Source of the DNA: Phocoena phocoena
Taxonomy: Eukaryota > Chordata > Mammalia > Artiodactyla > Phocoenidae
NCBI RefSeq assembly: GCF_963924675.1
Contig: NC_089231.1
Location: forward strand, 70,855,691 to 70,919,690
DNA length: 64,000 nt
Direction of reading: 5' to 3'
A program made the position numbers and the translations under genes. Each line of letters starts with the position of its first letter. Position 1 is the first letter of the stretch. This document shows, one piece after another, positions 21,671 to 32,384 of this stretch. The notes under the pieces were generated by a model. The model worked only from the letters and a program-made list of their open reading frames with translations. It did no database searches and had not been told where the DNA came from.

Positions 21671-22429
21671 CCCTCAAGGTATCTAGGTGTGTAAATGTGT
21701 GTGTGTCAGAGACAGAGAGAGATGGCCCATTGGTGTAATCACTCCTTTGCATTCAACCTTCATTTTTCTCAACCTTCTACCTCCTTCCCACTCACCTGGC
21801 AAAGCCTCAACCCAGCTTAAATCCGAGTCCGGCCTTTCCCCACCTGTGGCTCCACAGATCCACATGACTGCTGCTGCTTTTCACTTTAAATTCCTGCTCG
21901 CTGACCTCACAACCCTGTGGCATTTCCTTGATCCCAGCTGCTGGACGACTTTCCTAACTCTCTCTCCAACCCTCCAACTCTTCCTCCTTGGTCTCAGTCA
22001 ATAACCTCGAGGGCTCTCCCTTGAGAAAACAGGAAGCTATTCCCCCGTGCTGTGCTCCTGCCACGTCCACACCTGCCAAGCTTCCCGGGGTGAACTTGTG
22101 CTCCTGCCTCCTTCCCGTGCCCAGCGAGGCCCATCTGAGCTGCAGACCCCACCCTGGGACCCTGGGCTCCTCCACTTACACCTACGTAAACTCCTCACCC
22201 CAGCAGCTGATCCCTTTCTCTCTGGCATCATCTGTTTTTCTCTTTCTATGGGGTCATTCCCATCAGTGAGCAAAGTTGGTCCAACAGCTCCCTTCTTAAG
22301 ACAAAACAAACAAAAATAACAAAAAAGAAACTTCCCTTGACTCCACATCCCACTCCAGCCACCATCTGTTCCCTTTAGAAAAAAAAAAAAAAAAAAAAAA
22401 GACTCAAAAGAGTTGTCCGGACTCCTTTA
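21671..22429. other. Pyrimidine-rich, mostly unrecognised
   Basis: Contains a short gtgtgtgt tract (21698-21707) and a long A run at 22380-22400. The C/T-rich composition resembles upstream L2 coding sequence, but I cannot align it securely. Confidence 0.35.
22380..22400. repeat. Poly-A run
   Basis: At least 20 consecutive a. No SINE or pseudogene body is recognisable just upstream; a looser A-rich stretch precedes it near 22300-22330. Confidence 0.8.
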
Positions 22430-23116
22430 CTTCTTCTCTCATACTCCCTTGAGTCCAGTCCAGTCGGGCTGCCCTGAAACTAGCTGTAGCAAGGTCACTG
22501 ATAAACTCCATTTTGCCATATCCAATGGGCCACCCTCAACATTCATCTTATTGGAGGTCAGCAGCATTTGCTACAATTGGTTGTTCCCTTCATCTTGAAA
22601 CGCGTTCTTGACTTGGCTTCCAGGACACACGTGCTCCTGGTTTTCTACCTCCCTCCCTGGCTTCTGCTTCCCATCTCTTTCTGAGCTCCTCCTCATTGCC
22701 TGCCCTCTACACACTGGGACACCCTGGGACTCAGGACCCTTCCCCTCTACACTCACTTCCACTGAGTCTCATCCAACTTCTGAGCTTCACATACAAGCTG
22801 TGCTCTGACAACTCCCACGTCAAGTACACATCCCCAGCCTCCGTCTCTCCAAACCCAGACCGTCCTGCTTAGGACATCCTGGATGACTAATAGGCATCCA
22901 ACCTAAGGTGTCCACCTTCCCCCACATCTCATCAGTGGCACCTCTGGCCTTCTAGCTGCTCAGACTGAATTTTGTCGCTTCCTTTTTCTCACTCTCCACA
23001 TATCATCTGTCAGGAAATATTGACCTTCCAAATAATCCAGAGTCTGATGACTTCTTAAAAACCTCCACTGTTGTTATTATTCTGGCCCAAGTCATCATGA
23101 TATATAACCTGGATTA
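22430..23116 (+). repeat. L2 LINE ORF2-derived fragment (part 1)
   Basis: Sense L2: gtagcaaggtcactgataaac, ggtcagcagcatttgctac, cttggcttccaggacacac, ctcctggttttctacctcc, then ggatgactaataggcatcc. These are L2 reverse-transcriptase-region words in the correct order, heavily mutated and non-coding. It continues past an L1 insert at 23307. Confidence 0.8.
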
Positions 23117-23306
23117 TTTTGTCCTTATTTTTATTGAGATATAATTGACATAACATTGTATAAGTTTAAGGTGTACAGCATAATGATTTGATATATATAG
23201 TGAAATGATTACTATGATAAGAGTAGTTACTATCCATCACCTCACTGAGTTAAATATTCTTTCCTTGTGATGACAACTTTAATATCTTGGCAACTTTCGA
23301 ATACAC
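23117..23306 (-). mobile_element. Old L1 3' end inserted in L2
   Basis: tttattgagatataattgac, ataagtttaaggtgtacagc and ttactatccatcacctcac are the reversed 3' region of an old mammalian L1 (L1M type). The 9-bp target duplication cctggatta lies at 23108-23116 and 23307-23315, and the L2 resumes exactly after it. Confidence 0.88.
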
Positions 23307-23734
23307 CCTGGATTACTGTAGTAGCCCCCGCCGTGGTCCTCCTTGCTTCTGTCCCGGCCACTACAGTCCACTCTTCACACAGCAGCCAGAAGCATCCTTT
23401 TAAAACAAAATCTAATCATGATACTTCTGCACTCAAAATTCTCCAATGATTTCCTATCTCACTTGGAGTCAAAGTGGAAATTCTTACCAGTGACTGAAAA
23501 AGCTCCTCTGTGATCTTGGCTTCCTCCGCCTCTCCCCTCCTTGCCCACCCCACCCACCACATGGCCTTTGCACATGACTTCCCACTTCCTGGGGTGTTCT
23601 TCCCCCAGACACGTGCACGGCTCACTCTTTCACTTTCTCTGGTCGCTTCTCAAACCTTGTCTTATCAGAGAGACCTTTCCTGACTATATTATATAAAATA
23701 CCACCCCCATCCACGCACACACATCCATACCCTG
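23307..23734 (+). repeat. L2 LINE fragment (part 2)
   Basis: ggattactgtagtagccccc, cacacagcagccagaagcatcc, atggcctttgcacatgac, cttcctggggtgttcttccc: a continuous L2 sense relic. Confidence 0.85.
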
Positions 23735-24005
23735 CTGCGAGAGGCAGGAGTCGGCAGAAAATATCTCAGCTACCCTGCCTCTTGGTGGGCAAATATGAAG
23801 TGTGTTCTTTGCAGAATTGAACCCCAGTTGCCCACAGCAAAACCTACTCATTAACATGTTATTTATTGGCTTTCTTCCCTTCCTTGTTTCAATTTCCCAT
23901 TTCTTGATGGTACTTTCTAGGACAACCTCCTAAATAAATGACCTCTACTTGAATCCCCTACTCAGTCTTCTTTTAGGGGGAACCACACTAAAACGCACTA
24001 TTTGG
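23735..24005 (+). mobile_element. LTR-like insert within L2, family unassigned
   Basis: Starts cctgctgcgagaggcagg and ends ttttagggggaaccacactaa. It includes cattaacatgttatttattgg and cctcctaaataaatgacc. It separates two parts of the same L2 and resembles a known ancient mammalian repeat I cannot name. No coding content. Confidence 0.5.
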
Positions 24006-24155
24006 CCAGATGCATTTATATGACACGATATATATTTATCTATTTATTTTCTTTATTGTCTATTTCTTCCCACTAGAACATAAGCTCCAAGAAGTAAAGA
24101 ATGCTCTCCTCAGGGTGGCTGATGGGCACTCAGCAAATGTTTGCCCAGTGGAAGG
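24006..24155 (+). repeat. L2 LINE 3' end (part 3)
   Basis: cactagaacataagctccaag and gcactcagcaaatgtttgccc complete the L2 tail. Confidence 0.8.
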
Positions 24156-24300
24156 GTTTATTCATTCATCTGACAAGCAGTTATTAAATGCCTGCCCTGT
24201 GCCAGGCACTCTTCCAGATGCTGGGGATATGGTGGCGAGCAATACGGGTGAAGTTCCTACTCATAAGGACCTCACTTTCTCAGTGGATGGATAGGCAGAT
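24156..24300 (-). repeat. L2 LINE 3' end, reverse
   Basis: tttattcattcatctgacaag, cctgccctgtgccaggcac, ttccagatgctggggatatgg. It abuts the plus-strand L2 tail directly, giving a tail-to-tail inverted pair. Confidence 0.85.
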
Positions 24301-24479
24301 GGATGGATGGATGAATAAAAAGATAGATGAACAGATAGACTCTAACTCTAGAGGCTGGAGTTAGGGTTACGGTGGGTGGATGGATGGATGGATGGATGAA
24401 ATGATAGCTGGAATGATGGGTGGATGAATGGATGGATGGATGGATGGATGGGTGGGTGGATGGATGGATGGATGGAGAG
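24283..24479. repeat. (TGGA)n microsatellite
   Basis: Several blocks of tggatggatggatgga with interruptions, including a gctggagttagggttacggt spacer at 24353-24375. Probably highly variable in length. Confidence 0.92.
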
Positions 24480-24939
24480 GAAAGATGGGGGACCAACTGG
24501 GACCCATGACAACCTTACAACACCCAACATTTGGATGCTAAGGCACCATACCTGTCACAAGATTTCTTGTATACAGCCTCTCATGACATGTTCTCGCTTC
24601 ATCTATTCTGTTACCTCTACCTCTTAGTCATGTCCTTACCACACACATTTTCCTCAGAGATGCCTGTGACCTTCCTCACGTCTGCAGCTGCAAACTACCT
24701 ACTCACTGCCCTTTCAGACTCAGTTTCACACCCTCTAATGTTTTTCCTGCCCCCTGTGCTCTGATTCCATCCTTTTTCTGGTCCAGTGTTTTCGAGGCAA
24801 TTCTGCCCAAACCCTACATGGAAGGCAGTTATTTTCCCCCATCGACTCTTGGAGTGTAGTGTAGACTGGCATTTGTGCTCACAGGAAATTCACCTTTATT
24901 ATTCATGGGAATGGAAGGCAGGGTGGGGAGTGGCCAAGC
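24480..24939. other. No recognisable feature
   Basis: No named repeat or exon. Confidence 0.4.
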
Positions 24940-25112
24940 CTTTCCATTCAGGAGTCAGATGGGGCTCAGACTGAGTCCTGCAACTTCCTAGCTGCATCAC
25001 CTTAGGCTTGGTATTTCACCTTTCTGAGACTCAGCTTACTCATCTGTCAAAGAGGGATGGGAAAGCCTCTCCTTTCTCAGAATTATGGAGCAATCAAAGG
25101 AGATTATGAGTG
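24940..25112 (+). repeat. MIR SINE
   Basis: gactgagtcctgcaacttcc, gagactcagcttactcatctg and gattatgagtgta follow MIR order. Another MIR follows head to tail. Confidence 0.75.
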
Positions 25113-25330
25113 TAAAGGAGACGAATTTTTATTCAAATCCTGGCTCTGTGTGACCCTGGGCAAGTGTCTTCACCTCTCTGGCTCTCTGTATAATTACAAA
25201 ATGGGGATAGATGTGAGCTCCTCATAAAGCTGTTGTGAGGATTACAGGAAATCATGCACACAGAATGCTGGGCCCAGAGCCTGGTGCATAGCAAGTGCTT
25301 AATCAATTATTACCATTATTATTTTTATAA
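25113..25330 (+). repeat. MIR SINE, near full length
   Basis: cctggctctgtgtgaccctg, ggctctctgtataattac, gctgttgtgaggattacag, ggtgcatagcaagtgcttaatc. Well preserved. Confidence 0.88.
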
Positions 25331-26123
25331 AGCTTTTGAGCTCAAAAGCGATGGAGGACTAACAGCCACCAAGCCTGCTGGGTAAATCCCTGGAACATCA
25401 GACTGCTCACATGATGTGATGGCATCGGTGAAAAAATCTTAACCTGGAGATGTTGCTTTTCTGGGGCTTAGAATCTCCTGTTCTTCCTTGGGCATTTTGC
25501 TTCTCAAATAGCACTTACAAGCAAGCTAAGATTCTTCAATTCCGAGGAAGGCAAGTGCTGCAAAGCCTAGGGTAAAATGTGAAAGCCTTCCTTTTCACGC
25601 TTATCCCACCAGCAATCTTAAAGAGGGCCACACACCACCCTTTTATCTTCATCTGCAGATGAATGTAAAACACACTGCTTGGGGGATGATGAATGGGGAA
25701 AGCCGCTGAACAGATCAGTTCCTTTCCAGAAGGCTGAGGCTCCCTTTGTGAAGGCAAATACATCACCAACAGACCTGCAGGGAAGGCCAGATTTCAGCTG
25801 GGAGCGGGAAGAGAAAGGTTCTGATCCTCTTCAATAATTAATTCCATTTAATCTTTAAAATTTATACCGTTAAACAGATCGTACCTACAAAACAGTGAAA
25901 ATCTCTATATGCAGTTAAAGAATAATAATCGCATGAATATCTGTGTCCTCACCATTTGGCTCCTGAAACAGAACATGATTAATAACTGAGCAGCTTCTAA
26001 AAGACACCACTACTCTGAATTTTGTTTTAATCATTTCCTTGCTTTATAGTTTTGCCATCAGGTGCATATTCCTAAATAATGATAATAATGCAGTGGTAAT
26101 AACAAAGATAAAAATAATAATAG
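25331..26123. other. No recognisable feature; AT-rich toward the right
   Basis: About 790 bp with no family I can name. The right end (ataaaaataataatag) is the L1 target site. Confidence 0.4.
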
Positions 26124-26192
26124 CAGAAGCAAGAAGAACTACAATCCTACAGCCTGTGGAACAAAAACCACGTTCACAGAAAGACAGACAAG

Positions 26193-27073
26193 ATGAAAAG
26201 GCAGAGGGCTATGTACCAGATGAAGGAACAAGGTAAAACCCCAGAAAAACAACTAAAGGAAGTGGAGACAGGCAACCTTCCAGTAAAAGAATTCAGAATA
26301 ATGATAGTGAAGATGATCCAGGACCTCGGAAAAAGAATGGAGGCAAAGATCGAGAAGATGCAAGAAATGTTTAACAAAGACCTAGAAGAATTAAAGAACA
26401 AACAGAGATGGACAATACAATAACTGAAATGAAAACTACACTAGAAGGAATCAATAGTGGAATAACTGAGGCAGAAGAACGGATAAGTGACCTGGAAGAC
26501 AGAATGGTGGAATTCACTGCTGCGGAACAGAATAAAGAAAAAAGAATGAAAAGAAATGAAGACAGCCTAAGAGACCTCTGGGACAACATTAAACGCAAAA
26601 ACATTCGCATTATAGGGGTCCCAGGACAAGAGAGAGAGAAATGACCAGAGAAAATATTTGAAGAGATTATAGTCAAATACTTCCCTAACATGGGAAAGCA
26701 AATAGCCACCCAAGTCCAGGAAGTGCAGCGAGTCCCATACAGGATAAACCCAAGGAGAAACATACTGAAACACATAGTAATCAAATTGGCAAAAATTAAG
26801 GACAAAGAATAACTGTTGAAAGCAGCAAGGGAAAAATGACAACATACAAGGGAACTCCCTTGTTTCTCAGCAGAAACTCTACAAGCCAGAAGGGAGTGGC
26901 ATGATATACTTACAGTGATGAAAGGGAAGAACCTACAACCAAGATAACTCTACCCAGCAAGGATCCCATTCAGATTCGATGGAGAAATCAAAAGCTTTAC
27001 AGACAAGGGAAAGCTAAGAGAATACAGCACCACCAAACCAGCTCTACAACAAATGCTAAAGGAACATCTCTAA
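26193..27073 (+). pseudogene. L1 ORF1 (RNA-binding chaperone), degenerate
   Basis: ORF1p normally forms a trimer that coats L1 RNA. The start is set at ATG 26193 (MKRQRAMYQMKEQGK), which is where the lineage's ORF1 begins as I remember it. An N-terminal coiled coil rich in E, K and L runs to about 26530 (ITEAEERISDLEDRM). The frame shifts between about 26400 and 26423, and the downstream frame begins by 26408. The RNA-recognition part follows (RKNIRIIGVPG, 26597-26629). Stops then appear in that frame at 26642, 26810, 26837 and 26945, but homology continues to TAA 27071-27073. No functional protein is possible. Confidence 0.93.
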
Positions 27074-27131
27074 GTGGGAAACACAAGAGAACAAAAGGAC
27101 CTACAAAAACAAACTCAAAACAATTAAGAAA
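27074..27131 (+). other. L1 inter-ORF spacer
   Basis: 58 bp of A-rich sequence between the ORF1 stop and the presumed ORF2 ATG at 27132, as in other mammalian L1s. Confidence 0.8.
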
Positions 27132-29626
27132 ATGGTTATAGGAACATACCTATCGATAATTACCTTAAAAGTGAATGGATTAAATCCTCCAACCAAAAGG
27201 CACAGGCTTGCTGAATGTATATGAAAACAAGACCCATATATATGCTGTCTACAAGAGACCCACTTCAGACCTAGGGACACATACAGACTGAAAGTGAGGG
27301 GATGGAAAAAGATATTCCATGCAAATGGAAATCAAAAGAAAGCTGGAATAGCAATACTCATATCAGATAAAATAGACTTTAAAATAAAGAATGTTACAAG
27401 AGACAAGGAAGGACACTACATAATGATCAAGGGATCAATCCAAGAAGAAGATATAACAATTATAAATATATATGCACCCAACATAGGAGCACCTCAATAC
27501 ATAAGACAACTGTTAACAGCTATAAAAGAGGAAATCGACAGTAACACAATAATAGTGGGGGACTTTAACACCTCACTTACACCAATGGACAGATCATCCA
27601 AAATGAAAATAAATACGGAAACAGAAGCTTTAAATGACACAATAGACCAGATAGATTTAACTGACATTGACAGGACAGTCCATCCAAAAACAGCAGATTA
27701 CACTTTCTTCTCAAGTGCGCACAGAACATTCTCCAGGATAGATCACATCTTGGGTCACAAATCAAGCCTCAGTAAATTTAAGAAAATTGAAATTATATCA
27801 AGCATCTTTTCTGACCACAACGCTATGAGATTAGAAATGAATTACAGGGAAAAAAACGTAAAAAACACAAACACATGGAGGCTAAACAATATGTTACTAA
27901 ATAACCAAGAGATCACTGAAGAAATCAAAGAGGAAATCAAAAAATGCCTAGAGACAAATGACAATGAAAACACGATGATCCAAAACATATGGGATGCAGC
28001 AAAAGCAGTTCTAAGAGGGAAGTTTATAGCAATACAAGCCTACCTCAAGAAACAAGAAAAATCTCAAATAAACAATCTAACCTTACACCTAAAGGAACTA
28101 GAGAAAGAAGAACAAACAAAACCCAAAGTTAGCAGAAGGAAAGAAATCATAAAGATCAGAGCAGAAATAAATGAAATAGAAACAAAGAAAACAATAGCAA
28201 AGATCAATAAAACTAAAAGCTGGTTCTTTGAGAAGATAAACAAAATTGTTAAACCATCAGCCAGACTCATCAAGAAAAAGAGGGAGAGGACTCAAATCAA
28301 TAAAATTAGAAATGAAAAAGGAGAAGTTACAACAGACACCACAGAAATACAAAGCATCCCAAGAGACTACTACAAACAACTCTATGCCAACAAAATGGAC
28401 AACCTGGAAGAAATGGGCAAATTCTTAGAAAGGTATAACCTTCCAAGACTGAACCAGGAAGAAACAGAAAATATGAACAGACCAATCACAAGTAATGAAA
28501 TTGAAACTGTGATTAAAAATCTTCCAACAAACAAAAGTCCAGGACCAGATGGCTTCACAGGCGAATTCTATCACACATTTAGAGAAGAGCTAACACCCAT
28601 CCTTCTCAAACTCTTCCAAAAAATTGCAGAGGGAGGAACACTCCCAAACTCATTCTATGAGGCCACCATCACCCTGATACCAAAACCAGACAAAGATACT
28701 AAAAAAAAAGAAAATTACAGACCAATATCGCTGATGAATATAGATGCAAAACTCCTCAACAAAATACTAGCAAACAGAATCCAACAACACATTAAAAGGA
28801 TCACACACCATGATCAAGTGGAATTTATCCCAGGGATGCAAAGATTCTTCAATATATGCAAATCAGTGTGATACACCACATTAACAAATTGAAGAATAAT
28901 AACCACATGATCATCTCAACAGATGCAGAAAAAGCTTTTGACAAAATTCAACATCGATTTATGATAAAAACTCTCCAGAAAGTGGGCATAGAGGGAACCT
29001 ACCTCAACATAATAAAGGCCATATATGACAAACCCACAGCAAACATCATTCTCAATGGTGAAAAACTGAAAGCATTTCCTCTAAGATCAGGAACAAGACA
29101 AGGATGTCCACTCTCACCACTATTATTCAACATAGTTTTGGAAGTCCTAGCCACAGCAATCAGAGAAGAAAAAGAAATAAAAGGAATACAATTTGGAAAA
29201 AAAGTAAAACTGTCACTGTTTGCAGATGACATGATACTATACACAGAGAATCCTAAAAATGCCACCAGAAAACTACTAGAGCTAATCAATGAATTTGGTA
29301 AAGTTGCAGGATACAAAATTAATGCACAGAAATCTCTTGCATTCCTATACACTAATGATGAAAAATCTGAAAGAGAAATTAAGGAAACACTCCCATTTAC
29401 CACTGCAACAAAATGAGTAAAATACCTAGGAATAAACCTACGTAGGGAGACAAAAGACCTGCATGCAGAAAACTATAAGACACTGATGAAAGAAATTAAA
29501 GATGATACCAACAGATGGAGAGATATACCATGTTTTTGGATTGGAAGAATCAATACAGTGAAAATGACTATACTACCCAAAGCAATCTACAGATTTAATG
29601 CAACCCCTATCAAATTACCAATGGCA

Positions 29627-29832
29627 GGGTTTCCCTGGTGGTGCAGTGGTTGAGAGTCTGCCTGCCGATGCAGGGGACGCGGGTTCGTGCCCTGGTCCGG
29701 GAGGATCCCGCATGCCGCGAAGCGGCTGGGCCCGTGAGCCATGGCTGCTGAGCCTGTACATCTGGAGCATGTGCTCCGCAACAGGAGAGGCTACAGCAGT
29801 GAGAGGCCCACGTACCGAAAAAAAAAAATAAA
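29627..29832 (+). mobile_element. Compact CHR-type SINE inside L1 ORF2
   Basis: Head gggtttccctggtggtgcag, compact body, A-rich tail. A perfect 15-bp target duplication, aaattaccaatggca, lies at 29612-29626 and 29833-29847. It post-dates the L1. Confidence 0.97.
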
Positions 29833-30672
29833 AAATTACCAATGGCAGTTTTTACAGAACTAGAACAAAAAAAATCTTAAAATTTGTATGGAGACACAAA
29901 AGACCCCGGATAGTCAAAGCAGTTGAGGGAAAAAAACGGAGCTGGAAGAATCAGACTCCCTGACTTCAGACTATACTACAAAGCTACAGTAATCAAGACA
30001 ATATGGTACTGGCACAAAAACAGAAACATAGATCAATGGAACAAGATAGAAAGCCCAGAGATAAACCCACGCACCTATGGTCAACTAATCTATGACAAGG
30101 AAGGCAAGGATATACAATGGAGAAAAGACAGTCTCTTCAATAAGTGGTGCTGGGAATACTGGACAGCTACATGTAAAAGAATGAAATTAGAACACTCCCT
30201 AACACCATATACAAAAATAAACTCAAAATGGATTAGAGACCTAAATGTAAGACCGGACACTATAAAACTCTTTGAGGAAAACACAGGAAGAACACTCTTT
30301 GACATAAATCACAGCAAGATCTTTTTTGATACACCTCCTAGAGTAATGGAAATAAAAACAAAAATAAACAAATGGAACCTAATAAAACCTACAAGCTTCA
30401 CAGCAAAGGAAACCATAAACAAGACGAAAAGCCAACCCTTAGAATGGGAGAAAATATTTGCAAACGAATCAATGGACAAAGGATTAATCTCCAAAATATA
30501 TAAACAGCTCATGCAGCTCAATATTAAAGAAACAAACAACCCAATCCAAAAATGGGCAAAAGACCTAAATAGACATTTCTCCAAAGAAGACATACAGATG
30601 GCCAAGAAGCACATGAAAAGCTGCTCAACATCACTAATTATTAGAGAAATGCAAATCAAAACTACAATGAGG

Positions 30673-30883
30673 GGGCGTCCCTGGTGGCACAGTGGTTGAG
30701 AGTCTGCCTGCCGATGCAGGGGACACGGGTTCATGCCCTGGTCTGGGAAGATCCCACATGCCGCGGAGTGGCTGGGCCTGTGAGCCATGGCCGCTGAGCC
30801 TGCACGTCCGGAGCCTGTCCTCCACAACGGGAGAGGCCACAACAGTGAAAGGCCCGCATACCAGAAAAACAAAAAAACAAAAA
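30673..30883 (+). mobile_element. Compact CHR-type SINE inside L1 ORF2
   Basis: Head gggcgtccctggtggcacag, compact body, tail of (aaaac) units. A perfect 15-bp target duplication, aaaactacaatgagg, lies at 30658-30672 and 30884-30898. Confidence 0.97.
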
Positions 30884-31358
30884 AAAACTACAATGAGGTA
30901 TCACCTCACACCAGTTAGAATGGGCATCATCAGAAAATCTACAAACAACAAATGCTGGAGACGGTGTGGAGAAAAGGGAACCCTCTTGCACTGTTGGTGG
31001 GAATGTAAATTGATACAGCCACTATGGAGAACAGTATGGAGGTTCCTTAAAAAACTAAAAATTACCATATGATCCAGCAGTCTCACTACTGGGCATATAC
31101 CCAGAGAAAACCATAATTCAAAAGGACACATGCACCCCAATGTTCATTGCAGCACTATTTACAATAGCCAGGTCACAGAAGCAACCTAAATGCCCATCCA
31201 CAGACGAATGGATAAAGAAGTTGTGGTACATATACACAATGGAATATTACTCAGCCATAAAAAGGAACGAAATTGAGTAATTTGTTGAGACGTGGATGGA
31301 TCTAGGGACTGTCATACAGAGTGAAGTCAGAAAGAGAAAAACAAATATCATATATTAA

Positions 31359-31599
31359 CGCATGTATGTGGAACCTAGAAAAATGTTACAGATGAACTGG
31401 TTTGCAGGGCAGAAGTTGAGACACAGATGTAGAGAACAAACATATGGACACCAAGGGGGGAAAGTTGTGCGGGGGTGGGGATGGCGGTGTGATGAATTGG
31501 GCGATTGGGATTGACATGTATACACTGATGTGTATAAAATTGATGACTAATAAGAACCTGCTGTATAAAAAAATAAATAAAATTTAAAAATTAAAAAAA
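31359..31599 (+). other. L1 3' UTR
   Basis: ggaacctagaaaaatgttacag, ggtttgcagggcagaagttg, gtgatgaattgggcgattggg, and an A-rich end. It differs from the 3' UTR type at 13868-14273 and 59785-60155. Confidence 0.85.
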
Positions 31600-31607
31600 A
31601 ATAATAG

Positions 31608-31860
31608 GAGCTACATTTACAGAGTGTTTGCTCTGTCCCAGGCACTCTTCTAAGTGCTTTATACATATTAATTCTTTTCATCTTCACAAGAACTCTTTGA
31701 GGTAGGGACCATTGCCATCATTAGTATTCTGCAGAAGAAGAAACAGGAACAGAGAGGCGAGTTAACTCACTAGGGTCACACAGCTGGGAGAAGGGACACC
31801 TGCTCATGAACCTGTTGTTGGCTGCAAGTCCACAATGAGCATGCTATTCTGTCTCTCAAC
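31608..31860 (-). repeat. MIR SINE (host of the L1 insertion)
   Basis: Reverse MIR: gctacatttacagagtgtttg, ctaagtgctttatacatatt, gaggtagggaccattgcc, gtcacacagctgggag. Confidence 0.85.
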
Positions 31861-31864
31861 AGAG

Positions 31865-32085
31865 CGTTTAGTTTTGCTGGTTATTGAACTTTATATACAT
31901 GGTCTCATGCTGTGGTTTTTTACGTGGGATTTATTTCTTTAGCTCAATATTAACTTTCTGAGTTTCATCGACATTAATCAGTGTAGCTACAGTTTATTCA
32001 TTTTCACAACTGCATAACATTCCATTACATTCATTCTGTTGATGGAAACTTGGGTTGTTTCCAGCTTATTTAATCTCTATAGAGA
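31865..32085 (-). mobile_element. Old L1 fragment
   Basis: ttgaactttatatacatgg, catgctgtggttttttacg, tttctttagctcaatatt, tgatggaaacttgggttgtt: reversed 3' region of an old L1M-type element. Confidence 0.75.
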
Positions 32086-32089
32086 TCCC

Positions 32090-32245
32090 ACCATGTAGAA
32101 TATAATCCTTTTGGTTTTCTGGATGAGGAAACTGAGGCTAGAGAAGAGGCTTTCCCAGGTCACAGCAGGCAAATGTAGAGAAAGCCCTCAAACCTGAAAC
32201 CATCTGACTTTCAAGCTTTATCTCTTCTTGCTGTTCCATGCTTAG
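32090..32245 (-). repeat. MIR SINE
   Basis: ggatgaggaaactgaggctag, gctttcccaggtcacagcagg, accatctgactttcaagc. Confidence 0.8.
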
Positions 32246-32384
32246 ACTTTAACTGCTGAGCACAGACTTTTAACTTTGAATCTGTGGTGCTATTTTTAGC
32301 CTTTTTTTCCCTCTAGGGAATTAGCTCTGAAGTCTCCATTCTCTTCCTTCTGGGAGAAGCCACATTCATCTTTTCATACCCACA

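Larger units (their letters stand above)
27132..31358 (+). pseudogene. L1 ORF2 (endonuclease and reverse transcriptase), degenerate
   Basis: ORF2p nicks target DNA and reverse-transcribes L1 RNA. The start is ATG 27132 (MVIGTYLSIITLKVNG). Stop TGA at 27222 cuts it near codon 31, but the same frame is then open to 28871. Endonuclease motifs are intact: QETH at 27252-27263, GDFNT at 27558-27572, SDH at 27810-27818. An apparent small deletion near 28865 shifts frame. The reverse-transcriptase motif FADD is at 29219-29230. TGA at 29414 is a second stop. SINEs interrupt at 29627 and 30673; reading-frame changes across both equal the inserted lengths. The stretch 29848-29925 is not cleanly readable. 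The Cys-rich end [17 protein letters not shown] lies near 30955-31010. A frameshift gives TGA 31070, a further stop TAA 31278, and homology ends about 31358. Confidence 0.95.
26124..31599 (+). mobile_element. LINE-1 retrotransposon, 5'-truncated, both ORFs broken
   Basis: A cetartiodactyl-type L1 lacking its 5' UTR. Order: about 69 bp upstream of ORF1, ORF1, short spacer, ORF2 (endonuclease, reverse transcriptase, Cys-rich end), 3' UTR and A-rich tail. An 8-bp target duplication, aataatag, is at 26116-26123 and 31600-31607. The target was the left end of a minus-strand MIR that resumes at 31608. Two CHR-type SINEs later inserted into ORF2. Several in-frame stops and frameshifts show it is inactive. 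Without the SINEs and their duplications it spans about 5.0 kb. Confidence 0.97.

Noticed and set aside
24353..24375. gttagggtta word as a telomere remnant
   Set aside because: Only about one and a half units are present, within a TGGA satellite spacer. It is too short to support.
24283..24479. Regular spaced repeats that might suggest a CRISPR array
   Set aside because: The unit is a 4-bp TGGA word with no unique spacers, and the DNA is mammalian.
30309..30872. 187-codon open frame on the minus strand
   Set aside because: It is the reverse of L1 ORF2 plus an inserted SINE. A-rich L1 sense strands often leave long open frames on the other strand.
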